Positions 46,670-58,439 of a stretch of DNA of 64,000 bases are shown in pieces. Position numbers and translations under genes: made by a program. The notes beneath the pieces are model-generated. The model was not told the origin of the DNA, searched no databases, and saw only the letters and a list, made by a program, of their open reading frames with translations. Numbering within the stretch: the first letter of the stretch is position 1; each line of letters opens with the position of its first letter. Source of the DNA: Culex pipiens pallens (lineage: Eukaryota > Arthropoda > Insecta > Diptera > Culicidae); assembly GCF_016801865.2 (NCBI RefSeq), contig NC_068939.1, positions 177,641,292 to 177,705,291 on the forward strand. The letters are read 5' to 3'.

Positions 46670-47111
46670 AAGTTTTTGTCACCCCCCCTTCAAAATTGGC
46701 CCGAAAAATCAAGGGGCAAAAAAAATATTTTTACAATAAACTTCAAAATTTCAATGAAAATTCAAGTGCAACCAGCTGAAATCAAATTAAAATAAATTCT
46801 TCTTCGTTTAAAATCATTTTCAGCATATTTGGGTTTATTAAAAAATCTTAAGATTTTTTGAAAATTTTCGATGCAAAATCTTTTTTTTCGATACAATTTT
46901 TGTTTTTGTCAGATCTTTGATTTTTTGAAAACTAATGATTGCAAAACAACTGAACTAGTGTAAAATGCATTTTAAAGCACTTTTTTCATTTAAATGTGAA
47001 GACTATGGCTTGTTATTTAAATTTTTATATTTTTTATATTTTTTTTGCCCCCTTTTCTTGACCTCGGCCAGGGCCGAAGGACAAAAACTTTTTTGAATAT
47101 TTGCATCGGCC
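46670..47111. mobile_element. Poly-C MITE copy, left end replaced by the 9-mer array
   Basis: From AAGTTTTTGTCACCCCCC onward it matches 25,127-25,607 closely, ending GCATCGGCC at 47,111. The outer 24 bp or so of the left terminus are missing where the 9-mer array begins. Confidence 0.75.
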
Positions 47112-47280
47112 TTATTTTATTTTATTAATTTTTTTTATTTTTTTATATTTTTTTCAAAAGGAATTTCTTAGCAATTCGGTATTTTCGCCACAGTTATGAT
47201 TATGATTTTTTTGAAAGGTGGTTTTATTTAGCTTATTTTCCATTATTTTTTTTTAATTTGAATATCTAAAATAGGTAATT
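47112..47280. other. T-rich DNA
   Basis: Nothing recognised. Confidence 0.5.
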
Positions 47281-48450
47281 TTTGTTTTGAATCCGATTTT
47301 TTCCTTTCTCCATTTTGCATGTTTAGTATGTCCATATAATTTTTCATACAAATTTGGCAGCTGTCCATCCCAAAATTTTAAAAGAAAATTCAAAATTCTG
47401 TTATTTTTGAAGGAATGTTTTGATCGATTTGTCTTCGACAAAGTTGTAGGTATGGATAAGGACTATGTTCTCTGAAAAAATTAAACACGGTAAAATTCTT
47501 TTTGGTAATTTTGAATTTCACGTTTTTGTCACTTAAACTGGATTTGCAAAAAACTTTTCGAAAACAATATCAATATGTAGAGTTTTTTTTTTTTTTTTGA
47601 AAAGGTCCTTTAAACTTTTGCCTTTCATATGTTGATAGAACATATTAAAAAAAAAACTCTACACCCAAAGTTAAAGATCGAGGGTACTATTCTGCGTGAG
47701 TTAAGACCTCTCGCGTGTTCATTCGTTCATTGAAACTTCGTCCTATTGAGTGGCTTTTATGGACAAATGACCGCCACTTAGTCACCAAACCATGGTGGCC
47801 CATACGGCAAAGGCACGGTTCAACAAGCCGAAGGTCTTGGGTCCGAGTCTCGGTATCAGTACTTTTTTTTTTTTTTTTTGATAGATGAACTTTTTTGGGA
47901 AATGAACTTATGAGTAAAGTACTCTCGGTGATTTCGGGATTTATCCTCTCAGTCTGCACACAGTACCATTTTACTACCGAACCGTGATCTTTATACTCTC
48001 GTACGCCGATGCCCAGTTCTGGTTGTAGATATCAATTTTGTAATCAAGACTGACATTTTAAAAGGGCGTAATATTGAATGTTTGGCCCATTTAAAATGAA
48101 AGTCTTGTTTAAAAAAAATATCACCAAAAAATGTTGACAGTGCATCATTTGTTTTCAGTGTAGTCCTTATCCATACCTACAACTTTGCCGAAGACACCAA
48201 ATTGATCAAAAAACATTCTTTCAAAAGATACAGAATTTTGAATTTTCATCTATCATTTTTGTATAGACAGCTGCAAAATTGGTATGGAAAATTATATGTA
48301 GATTTTTTTAATGGGTCCTATAAACTTATGAAAGACAATGGTTATAGGACCTTTTCATAAAAATACTATAGATATGGACAAACTAGTCATGCAAAATGGC
48401 TTCTTTAGGCATACCAAAAGCACCAAAAAAGTTTCAGCCGGATTAAAACC
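47281..48450. mobile_element. Foldback-family element with a tRNA-like insertion in its loop
   Basis: The left arm (about 47,310-47,490) has GGCAGCTGTCCATCCCAAAA and GACAAAGTTGTAGGTATGGA. The right arm (about 48,150-48,410) has the inverse order and strand (TCCATACCTACAACTTTGCC, then ATAGACAGCTGCAAAATTGG). Outer ends are not cleanly defined. The loop carries the tRNA-like segment at 47,786-47,880 and its flanks. Confidence 0.6.
47786..47880 (+). mobile_element. tRNA-like SINE core or tRNA pseudogene
   Basis: A-box-like TGGCCCATACGG at 47,796, B-box-like GGGTCCGAGTCT about 45 bases later, and a long T run from 47,863. The T-arm can fold with wobble pairs. The acceptor halves do not pair and the anticodon loop is too small, so this is not a functional tRNA. 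It most likely belongs to a SINE whose outer limits I could not fix (perhaps 47,690-47,990). Confidence 0.55.
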
Positions 48451-50327
48451 TACAAAAATTAAAATTAAAAAAAAAATACCAATTTCGCTTTGGTGCAAAA
48501 TCTGGTTTCATAGATAAAAATAATAGGAACGGGAATTTTGTAAAAAAAGCCCTTCGTATTGACGAACAAAATTTCATATATATTTCTTAGGTTTGGATTT
48601 CGAAAGGCCGTGAGAGCCATTGTAATCTTAAACACTAATTTTCGTTTTTTCTGCAAGCATTTTTGGAATTGTTTTTTTTTGTGTATGGATCGATTACTTT
48701 TGGCTCTTACGTCCTTTTTTTTACTAATCCGAGAATTGTTAGAAGCAAAATTTGCAATCGAAAATTACTTTAAATAATCTTTTTTTTTTTTTGGTTGCAG
48801 TTTTTGCTAAAAGAAACTTTTGTCAGGCCTTTCAAATTCCCAACAATTTCCTTTCATAAACTTTGTTGGACGGATTTTGAACAATTTGAAACCAGCACCA
48901 CTGCCAGTCGACAGCCGAATGTCAAATTTCCATTAGTGCCAGCTGGCAAACCATCCAGTCAGTGACTGAAGAGAGAGTGTGAAGCAAGTAGTGTGTCTTT
49001 GCAAACCACCAGGACGGTGCGAACAACATCATCTCGAGCTCTAGCGACTTGCGCTAGCCAAATAGAAAAGTTTATAAATTTATTTAATTGAAAACTTGTG
49101 CGAATTTGGAATGAATGAATAAAAGCGCTTCGCACACACACACACAAGTACACAAATGCACACACGTTCTAGTTAGTATTTTGACTGTGTGTTCGATGTT
49201 TATGGCAAAAGAGCGAACGAGGTAGCCGTTTAACTTAGCGTAAAATTCTTCACTCTGCATAAAACATAAGAAGCGTGATTTTCAAAAGACTTTCTCCCTC
49301 GCATCAAGCTTTTCATCTGTCCTCCCCGTGAATGCACACGTGTCTGTTGAATGGGTGTTTGTGTGCAGACGGTTGGTGATATGAAAAATGTATGAAATGA
49401 GTGCATGTTCTGCAGTCAACTTCTTCTCCACGATCTTCCATAACTTTCCTCTTCCCGAGTCACACTCCCACTCTGGATGCTGTTGAGAAGAACTTGGAGT
49501 ACATCTTGTGGAGTTCTTTCAATACCTCGCCAGCCAGCCAGTATTCATAACCCACCCGCAAACGGCAGGTATCCTTGCCCGCAAGTTTCGTTTTCCACCC
49601 ACAAACTTCGTACGGTGTCGTGTTCATGCATAAATGTAGCATACACATGTTGAATATCAAATAAATTATGACACACACACAGTCATAAGACACGACCACC
49701 GTTCGAAGCGATATATGAACGAAACGGTACAAAACTCGCTCAATCATGAAATGGCCGGTTTGTTCGCGTTTTAATAAAGTGAAATGAATGTTCTCAGCCA
49801 TTCTTCTTTTTTTTTACTATTGATAGAAACTCGGGAACGAACTTGTACCTACGACATGTAGGAATTTGATGCAAGTGAATGTGAAGGACTTTCGTGAGAT
49901 GGGAGAGAATTGCATGATACTTGATGATAGCTTAATTTTATCTTTTCTTTGGTCATATTTAAAAAAAAAACTTCGTTCGCTTCTAAATGGCAAAACAAAA
50001 TTAATATTTTTTTAGACAAACTTCGCTAAAAAATATTGAAATATTTTGCAACAAAAGTCAAATTAAAAATGGGAAAATATTTTTAAAGAGTCTTTTTTCC
50101 AGAATTTCGCTTACCTATACCAACAACCTTACGGAATGATTGTCTTAATAAGAAAAAATGGTTCTTAAAATACAGATTCTACAATAAATCTTAAGAAATC
50201 ATTTTCAAATGGACATTAGGGACACAATAATAAATATCGATATCATGGATATCCCTTGACTCGATTCCTTAGGCCTTAGTTTCAAGGGTCGCTATAGATC
50301 GTCAAAGTTGGTGAAAAAAACCTTTTC
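48451..50327. other. Unique-looking non-coding DNA
   Basis: A GC-richer part lies at 48,890-49,800, with a CA run near 49,133 and an initiator-like CAGTCAGTG near 48,957 but no matching downstream element. Frames of up to 113 residues have no recognisable domain. No transposon ends were seen. Confidence 0.4.
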
Positions 50328-50339
50328 GTACAAAAACAA

Positions 50340-50483
50340 ATCAAAATCAAATCAAATTATTTGCTCTACAGCATTGCCTTGGCGTTCTCGATTGCGAGGT
50401 TCCTACTCGAAACTAAGTGTCCGAAGGCTTGATTGTTGAGGCAATTGCAAACCTCTTTTTACACCTTAGCTTCCATCCACCCC
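50340..50483 (-). mobile_element. 144-bp retroelement copy with 12-bp target duplication
   Basis: Perfect direct repeats CGTACAAAAACA flank it (50,328-50,339 and 50,484-50,495). On the minus strand it ends with GCAATGCTGTAGAGCAAATA and a (TTTGA)n-like tail, so it is a 5'-truncated non-LTR retrotransposon end or a short SINE. The tail region also occurs at 2,661-2,700. Confidence 0.8.
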
Positions 50484-50495
50484 CGTACAAAAACA

Positions 50496-51012
50496 TCTTC
50501 TTTAAATAGCTTTTCAATCAGGGTTAACTCAAATCGCTTTGCGGTCTTCGACAAAGTTGTTTATCATAAAATTTTATGTAAGAATCTTACACATGACAAT
50601 GTTCGCACATATTTATCGCCACCTTTTGGTGGAATTTTGAATTATTTGCTTTTCCTAATACATTTTTGGATTTTTTTTCCATATAAACTTCAACGATAAA
50701 CAGCAACCCTTAAGACTTAACTGATTTGGCTCAAAATTGGCACAGTTACCTATTTTTGGCTAAAGAATCGAGTCAGATTTTCCAAAATTTTCTCTTTTTT
50801 TTCTTGTCACCCTAATGGACATTGGACATCCTGAAAAAGAACGAGCGTTAATAATTTTAACAAAAGATCAAATAACAAAATTTCGACAGTACGGCAGTAC
50901 TCTGCCAAGAATTTTTTTTCAAACTTCAATTTTTTTAGAATTTTTAATAATATGTTTCTCTTTATGCCACTCGAGTACTTTAAAATTTTAATCTAGAGTG
51001 ATTTTAATTTAT
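50496..51012. other. Unique-looking AT-rich DNA
   Basis: Nothing recognised. Confidence 0.45.
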
Positions 51013-52904
51013 GAGCAATTCTCTACCAAAACCGGAAATGGATTTTATTTGTATTTTTTTATTTGGCTCAAACTTTGTGGGGGCCTTCCCTATGACCAAA
51101 TATGCTATTTTGTGTCATTGGTTCACCCATACAAGTCTCCATACAATGTTGGCAGCTGTCCATACAAAAATGGTATGTAAATATTCAAACAGCTGTAACT
51201 TTTGAGTGAATTTTCTGATCAATTTGGTGTCTTCGGCAAAGTTGTAGGTATTAATGCGGATTTTTTTATCAACTTTTTTTCACTAAAACTCAATTTCCCA
51301 AAATACGTATTTTTTGATTTTCGTGATTTTTTGATATGTTTTAGGGGACAAAAATCCGCAACTTTTGAGCCATAGAGAAACATGATCAAAAATCTGCCGC
51401 CGAGTTATGAATTTTTGAAAAAATAGTGATTTTTAGAAAAAAAATCGAAGTTTCATGCAAAAACAAGTTTGACATTACTTTTTAATGCAAAATTGAATTT
51501 GCAATCGAAAAGTACTTTACAGATTTTTTGATAAAGGGCTCCATTTTCAAGATATAGCCACCGAAAGTTTGATTTTAGCGAAATATTTGCAGTTTTTCAA
51601 TTTTTAAAAATAGTGACCATGAGTGACCATTTCTAAAAATATTTTTTTTGAAAAGTTCAGAAAATTTGCTATAAAATTGTCTAAGAGACAGTGCAGATTG
51701 GACCTCTGGTTGCTGAGATACAGCGGCTTAAAGAAAAAGAAACACAAAAATTGAAGTTTTCTAAGTCTCACCCAAACAGCCCACCATTTTCTAATGACGA
51801 TATCTCAGCAATTAATGGTCCGATTTTCAATGTTAATACATAAAACATTCGTGAAATTTTCCGATGTTTTCGAAAAAAATGTTTTGAAAAAAATTAAATC
51901 AAGACTAACATTTTAAAAGGGCCAAATATTGAATATTACGCCCATTTAAAATGCTAGTCTTGATTTAATTTTTTTCAAAATATTTTTTTCGAAAAGATCG
52001 AAAAATTTTACGAATGTTTCATGTATTAACATTGAAAATCGGACCATTAGTTGCTGAGATATCGTCATTAGAAAATTGTGTGTTTTTTTGGTGATATTAA
52101 CAGACTTCAATTTTCGAGTTTCTTTTTCTTAAAGCGGCTCTATCTCAGCAACCCGAGGTCCAATCTTCAATGTCTCTTAGACAATTTTATAGCGAATTTT
52201 CTGAACTTTTCAAAAAAAAAAATTTAGAAATGGTCACTCATGGTCACTATTTTTCAAAATTGAAAAACTGCAAATATTTCGCTAAAATCAAACTTTCGGT
52301 GGCTATATCTTGAAAACGGAGCCCTTTATCAAAAAATCTGTAAAGTACTTTTTGATTGCAAATTCAATTTTGCGTTAAAAAGTAATGTCAAACTTGTTTT
52401 TGCATGAAACTTCGATTTTTTCCAAAAATCACTATTTTTTTTTTAAATTCATAACTCGGCGGCAGAATTTTCAACCATGTTTCTCTATGGCTCAAAAGTT
52501 GCGGATTTTTGTCCCCTAAAACATATAAAAAAATCACGAAAATCAAAAAATACGTATTTTGGGAAATTGAGTTTTAGTGAAAAAAAAGTTGATAAAAAAA
52601 TCTGCAATTTTTTTTTCCGTGTACCTATTTTTTTTTTTTTTCAAAAGTCCTCAACAATACCTACAACTTTGCCGAAGACACCAAATTGATCAGAAAATTC
52701 ACTCAAAAGTTACAGCTGTTTGAATATTTACAAACCATTTTTGTATGGATAGCAGCCAAAATTTTTTGGAGACTTGTATGGGTGAACCAATCACGCAAAA
52801 TAGCTTATTTGGTCATAGGGAAGGCCCCCACAAAGTTTGAGTCAAATCAAAAAATACAAAAAATAAAAATGGTCGAAATCGGCCGATTTCGTAGAGAGTT
52901 GCTC
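51013..52904. mobile_element. 1.9-kb long inverted repeat (foldback element)
   Basis: The left arm (51,013 to about 51,930) and right arm (about 51,935 to 52,904) are near-mirror images with a turn near 51,931. Paired landmarks: GAGCAATTCTCTAC at 51,013 with GTAGAGAGTTGCTC at 52,891; AAATACGTATTTTTTGATTT near 51,302 with its inverse near 52,540; GATATAGCCACCGAAAGTTT near 51,554 with its inverse near 52,300; GACTAACATTTTAAAAGGG against GCTAGTC at the centre. TTAT lies outside both ends, possibly a 4-bp duplication. No protein is encoded. Related pieces lie throughout the window. Confidence 0.85.
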
Positions 52905-52979
52905 TTATCCTTTTATCAATCAAAAAAAGTGCATCGGTTGTATCTTTTTTAATTCAAAACTTAGGGTTTCTTATGTAAA

Positions 52980-53448
52980 AAACAACCACCCCCCCTCCCC
53001 CCTCCCCCTTAAAAGTCGGCCTGAATTATCAGGGGGCAAAAAATATATTTTTTATATTTTCGAAAAACTTCAAAAATATTATGCATATAAAAATTTTATC
53101 AACCAAAACCCAGTTAAAATGCATTTTCCTGCGTTTATAATCATATTTAGCATGTTTGAACTTCTTTGAAGACATTTTAAATTTTCATAAAATACCAATG
53201 TACAGTGCCACGACAAAATATTTTTCGCGAAAAAAAAATACCATCAATACATCGATATTTTGAAATCTAATGTTTGGAAAGCAACTGGACGCGTGTAAAA
53301 AGCATTTTGAAACACTTTTTTCATCCAAATGTTGAAATCTAGGCTTATTATTTCAACTTTTATATTTTTTTATTTTTTTTTTGCCCCTACCCCCCTCGAC
53401 TTGGTCCGATCCTAGGGACATAAACTTCAAAAAATATTTGCAACGGCC
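52980..53448. mobile_element. Diverged poly-C MITE copy
   Basis: C runs at 52,987-53,008 and a right end AATATTTGCAACGGCC at 53,448 followed by TAA match the family at 25,103. The left terminus is not recognisable. Confidence 0.6.
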
Positions 53449-54612
53449 TAACATTCTAGTAAAAACATGGAAAATCATTATTCCTTTATAATACCTACAA
53501 TATTTAAAGGGATTTAGAAAGTTTTGAATAAAAAATATTTTTTTAGACAAAACTTCAAAGTTTAAAAAGTTGAAAGAATTTGAAACAATGAAAACCTCAA
53601 ATTTCCTTTTCACATTTTCAAACTTGAATTGTTACTCATTCAAAAAGTAATTATTATTTATTTTAAAATCTCGATGCTCAAACTGCAGTAAATATCGGGA
53701 AAAAATCCTACAGTTCATAGAATCAGATTACTCTGTGAACCTCCTCCGATCCTTAAGAAAAAAAATCAAAATTTATTTCGGACCAGATCATCAAATCTAG
53801 GCCAAATTTGATCAGAATTGATCAAGATAATGTTTGATAAAACGATGCTCAAAGTTGAAAGCTCTGAATCAATACACTTTAAAAGTGACAGGAGCTAGAT
53901 ACAAATTCAAAACAAAATCTGACGAATGTCGATATTTTAAATTATAGATTTTTTCATATTTATTTGAAATTTTCATCAAATTTCCCTTCGACATTCTTCG
54001 AAAATTATCATTGACAGTCTGATTTATAAATAAACATGTGAAAATTGATTAAAAATTCAAATGCTCTAAAAATTGGAACATCATGGAATAGATGCACGAT
54101 GATCGGAATCCCTTTGAAAGTCAGCTAAATAAATAGTTTTGATGAAAATTAAACATTGAATTCCTTTTTTTTAAATAAACAAAAAAAATATTGAAATATG
54201 TTATGAAAATGAAAAATCTAAAAAAAATCAAAGTAAAAATCGTTTTTTAAAGTTTGTTGATGAAAAAGATAGTTTTGTGTCCATCACTATTGCTAAATAT
54301 TATAATAAAAAATAATAAATAGAAAATTAAATGGTTTAGAAATGGTTTAGAAATAATAATCCTATTTTATAATAAACATTGATCATTCGAAATAAAACAT
54401 AATTTAAACTATTCAGCAAAAAAAATGTTTTATTTAATGAAATTTAAAAAGTACTTTTAAAATTTTATGTTTGTTAAAAAATTCATTCAAATCATAAAAA
54501 ATAAAGGCTTAACAGAACATTTCCACTAAACTGAGTGTTTAATCCAAACATTTTTGTAAAATTTAAACAATTACTTGCTTTCCCAAAAAAATAAAAAAAT
54601 TGGTTAAGTGTT
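53449..54612. other. AT-rich non-coding DNA
   Basis: Nothing recognised. Confidence 0.5.
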
Positions 54613-54624
54613 AAACCTAATAAA

Positions 54625-55269
54625 GCATAAGCATAAGCACAGTTGCTACTCCGTTATTGAGGACCTCCAGAAGTTACATCCACGAGCCGTGGAAGATGAG
54701 TGGGTGCTATCTTTCCTCGCTTCGGAACTTCTAAAAGGCCCCTATCATGCTGATCAATACCGGCGCCGGCCACGACCAGTGGTAGAGTCACGGGGAAGTG
54801 AATGGGAATGTTAGTCCGATACTTGAGTGATAGAGACCGCCCAATCGACAGCTTCTCCGACAAAGTATCACATGAGTTTTGAGGGGGTTAGTAGATGGGT
54901 ATGAGGTCAGGATTCACGAGTGGCAGTGATGTGACCATGAGCATTTTGTTTATCGGTTGAAATTTTTTAAATCTTAGGCAGCCGGCTGCGGAAAGATAAA
55001 TTAGCGATGATTTAGAAAGTTTTTTTAATCGAACGCGTGCCAGCCGAGCAGTAGTGCTATGGGCTGGACTTATCAGTATATTTTTACTGTTTCTACAATT
55101 TAGATAACGCGAGCAAATTTTAAATCTCCTCGCAGCACACAATACACGACAAAAATGCGAAACAAAAGGCACACGCAAAATAAAATCACTTTTCACTCCG
55201 AATATTTTTTACGACCACGCGCTCCCTTTGTCAATTATGCACTGATGACGCTGCATATTCAGAGCTGTA
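54625..55269 (-). mobile_element. 645-bp retroelement with 12-bp target duplication
   Basis: Perfect direct repeats AAACCTAATAAA flank it (54,613-54,624 and 55,270-55,281). Read on the minus strand, the 3' part (GGTCGTGGCCGGCGCCGGTA, CAATAACGGAGTAGCAACTG) is shared with 12,163-13,184 and ends in a two-unit GCTTAT tail at 54,625. The 5' part, absent from that copy, holds a short frame ending MLMVTSLPLVNPDLIPIY. At 645 bp it cannot encode reverse transcriptase, so it is either a SINE-like family or an internally deleted LINE. Confidence 0.8.
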
Positions 55270-55281
55270 AAACCTAATAAA

Positions 55282-55432
55282 ATAAAAATATCAAATAACG
55301 CAAACTTTTTTTTTGTGCCCAAATTTTATTCGAAGGAATTTTTATGAGAAGGTTTTAGTATGGAAGTATATTTTGCCTAAATTATAAAATTGGAAAACAT
55401 TAAACTGAATTTTAAAATTAAACATAAAATAG
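55282..55432. other. AT-rich DNA
   Basis: Nothing recognised. Confidence 0.45.
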
Positions 55433-55880
55433 TAGTTTATGCAACAAGTTGCAAAAAGAGGATTTTTTCAGCACGAGTCGTACATTTATCCAACGAGGTT
55501 CACCGAGTTGGAGAAATACGAAGAGTGCTGAAAAAATCAAGTTTTGCAACGAGTTCCATACAACATTTTTTGCAATTCCAAAAAACACACACTGAGTGAA
55601 ATTTTATATCAAATTTTCAAGTATTTTGTCAATAAATCGTTTAAATCAAAAAAATGTTGAAAAGTGTTACTTTTCGAAAAAAGTGCTGAAAAGTTCAACT
55701 TTTCAGCACCCATTTGAATGCTGAAAAGTAGAACTTTTCAGCATTTATTTTGAAAAGTGTTGCAATTCGATTCTGTTATTTTTGGTACAGAAAAGTAGGC
55801 TATTTCGTCGTTCAAGAACAGGACAGGAAGACAGGAAAACTAAATAGTTTCACGACGGAATTGCAAAAATGTATGTTTAC
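55433..55880. repeat. Hairpin cluster built on CAGCAC/GTGCTG palindromes
   Basis: An outer inverted pair (TTGCAAAAAGAGGATTTTTT then CAGCAC near 55,450; GTGCTGAAAAAATCAAGTTT then TGCAAC near 55,528) encloses a smaller pair around CAACGAGGTTCACCGAGTTG. Further right are two 27-bp near-perfect palindromes, 55,683-55,709 (GTGCTGAAAAGTT and its inverse around one central base) and 55,718-55,744 (ATGCTGAAAAGT and its inverse around AGA). It is probably a foldback-type element. Outer limits are uncertain. Confidence 0.65.
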
Positions 55881-56447
55881 TAACTATTGAAATATTACAA
55901 GCCTCAGGATTTTTGTATTGTGTTACACATGCGGCCCCCGATATTACGACAAATTGTCAAAATGGCCCGCGAGGTTCAGCTGGCTGAGGACCACTGTGTT
56001 AAAACAATTGGATTGTTGAGATTTGGAAATCCATCTTATGGAGTTCAATTATTAAAAAAAAAATCAATTTAAAAAAGCTCGTTTTTCACGTATTGAAAGT
56101 GTGTTCAGTAGCATTACATTAAATTTCTATTTGACCCTGAAAAACGGATCAGAACTGAGCCAAAGCAATTCTCTACGAAAAGAATCCATTTTGTGCCATT
56201 GGTACAACCATACAAGTTAGACGCATTAAGCAAGTAAAATCTTAAAATTGATTTTCCACTGAAATTATTAATTTGGCCCAAGTTTTGTGCCAAGTCTGAT
56301 TCACTTCTCGTCACGGTTGAAAAATTTCACTGGTTCATACAATCTTACAAAGATGTTACTTTTGAATCATTCGTAATTATGTAGTTAATATTTCGATGAT
56401 TCTGTTGATGCATTCACAAAAAGGACGTAATACCGCCCGCAAAAAAA
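55881..56447. mobile_element. Diverged foldback-family remnant and AT-rich DNA
   Basis: AAAGCAATTCTCTACGAAAA at 56,163 and TTTGTGCCATTGGTACAACC match the ends and subterminal region of the 51-kb element in degraded form. The rest is not recognised. Confidence 0.4.
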
Positions 56448-56858
56448 TCAAAGCTTACTTTTCTTCAGAAGATTTCCTCCAACTGCAACCAGCAAGCAAA
56501 TCTGTGCAAATTCCCCATGGTAGCGCAGCCAAAGTTGATAATTTAATTTAACTCCTCCAGTTCTTGCGTCAGGAATGCTCACCGAAGAGTTCGGTAACCT
56601 TTTTTCGTCCCTCCCTTTTAGTTGGGAAAACAAATCCGTGCGCAAATTCCACTTGCGACTTTTAGGGAATGCGATTCTTTCCCCCCACTCTCGGTATGGT
56701 TGATCTCTGTCCGGATTTCCGTCGCCATCTTTATCCAGCTTGAGAACGGAGGGGGTGGAGGGTGTGGGCGGCAAAAGAAAACCTCGAAGAGTGATGTCTG
56801 ATTGCAAGGCGTAATAGGACAGGTAAAGTTTTTTTTTAAGGGTGAATAAATTATTCAA
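56448..56858 (-). CDS. Long open frame of doubtful coding status
   Basis: A 136-residue frame lies in GC-richer sequence. It includes LDKDGDGNPDRDQ, which resembles a calcium-binding D-x-D-x-D-G loop, but nothing else like an EF-hand or thrombospondin repeat follows. A pyrimidine tract ending TTCTCAAG lies just before that motif and a donor-like CTTCG|GTGAGCA lies further on, so an internal exon of about 150 bp (about 56,744 to 56,593) is conceivable. A competing 36-residue ATG frame (AAAGATGGCGACG) overlaps it. I would not annotate it as a gene without support. Confidence 0.15.
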   Translation of the reverse strand: MNNLFTLKKKLYLSYYALQSDITLRGFLLPPTPSTPSVLKLDKDGDGNPDRDQPYREWGERIAFPKSRKWNLRTDLFSQLKGRDEKRLPNSSVSIPDARTGGVKLNYQLWLRYHGEFAQICLLVAVGGNLLKKSKL

Positions 56859-58439
56859 AATATTTGCCGGGGTTTCGTGAAATCTTTATTTTGCTGGTGG
56901 GTTTGGGGAGGTGAGAATGATTTGCTTGCAGGGGTTGCGAAATTTGAGTTTAAAAAGTTAGTGGGTTTTGTTAGGACTTTAATATTATTATGTGTTTGAT
57001 TTAAATTTTCATGAATATTTTTCAAGGAATTGACCCTTTTTATTTTTAATCACTGCCAAGCAACTTGTTACCAACTGCTCGTCTAGCCTGGAAAAAAATG
57101 TCCCCGCTCAACAAAAAAAATCTAAAAGGTTTATCCTCCAAGAATAAAGATAACCATAACGACTGCAAAAGTCATTCCAAATCTTCTTCGCAACCCTCCC
57201 CAGTTGTGAAAAGGCCATTCCAAGAATCGACACTTGTTCCGCAATCGTCAAAGTGGAATCTAAACCATCTACGATGCTCAAAGACGTGCGGGGGTGGATG
57301 CTCCTCGGAACGAACTTAAAAGCATCAGATTAATCTAATTCCAGCCACCCTCAACCTTCTTCTTTCCTTCCCCTTCGTAGCATTTGCCGCTTTCAATTCA
57401 GGCGTGAAATGTTATTATGAGAAAATAAGTCGATACACACGTGTTTTCCTCAACTCTCCAACTCCAACTGCTTTTCATTTCGATTTTCCCCCTCCAAACG
57501 ACACGTGAGCCAATTCATCTTCGTTCCACACTTTGGCAAAAGGATTTATTTTGTTGTGCAAAACGTACCTGGTCTTTTTGAGAGGAAAAGTTTCGAAAAA
57601 GGGGGCGTTTAAGTAAGGGGGTGGGGAGCAAGATTTATCACGCATCATGAATGAATGCATTTTCCACCCCTTTTGTTGGACGAATATTAGCCAGGGTATT
57701 ATTATTATAAGGGGGGAGGAGGAGGGACAATTATCGCGCAGCCATCGCAGAAGGGAGAGGCTTTGATGTTGTTGTTGTTGTTGTTGTTGCACTGCCTGGG
57801 AGGGGCGGCTTGTCGACGGCAGAGGGGTGAAAATTGACGATGAAGGGATGATAGGGAGATGAAAGGGGATCAATCTTTCGGAATGTTGCTGCTGTTGATG
57901 TTGTTGTTTTCTAATTGTTTATGGAAATTGCCCTACTTCAAAGGGGCCGTGTCTCGTGAAATGGTTGAATGGAATTAAATGTGTTTGAAGAAAGCAGGTG
58001 GAAAATTTTGTGTTTGTTTAATTTATGAAAAAAAATCAGTGAAATGTTTTCATTAGAATGTTTGCTAAATAATTTATACCTTTGTTGGTCTTTCGAAAAA
58101 GAGTGATGATTTTAATACTCTTTTGTATTTTTAAAGGCATAACGAAACCGTTAGTATTCTAAAATCACGGTGATTTTTTCGAATAACATTAAGATAAAAA
58201 ATTCGGCAAGTCTGATATTTGGCACTATGAAAAAAGGGCTCTTTTCCGACACATTTGCCAGATTTTTTTTTCTATTTTTTTTTATCTAAAAATTCTCACT
58301 GAAAATCCCAATTTGATCAAATAATAAAATTATGTGCAATTTGTCATGAAAATACATCAACATTCTGCCTAGATACACATTTGAGTATTAAACAAAGCAA
58401 CATATAAAGTATTTTATTAAAAAGCTGTTCATTTCCCAA
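56859..58439. other. GC-richer then AT-rich non-coding DNA
   Basis: Includes a (TTG)n run at about 57,765-57,789. A 132-residue minus-strand frame (57,475-57,873) owes its glutamine run to that microsatellite. No transposon ends or convincing exons were seen. Confidence 0.4.

Noticed and set aside
46130..46779. Open frames of 114-203 residues rich in K/T/N/Q or F/V/L/C
   Set aside because: They are translations of the 9-mer A/C array.
47786..47880. Functional tRNA gene
   Set aside because: Acceptor halves do not pair and the anticodon loop is not seven bases.
57475..57873. 132-residue minus-strand frame with a glutamine run
   Set aside because: The run comes from a TTG microsatellite; no splice sites, start context or domain support a gene.
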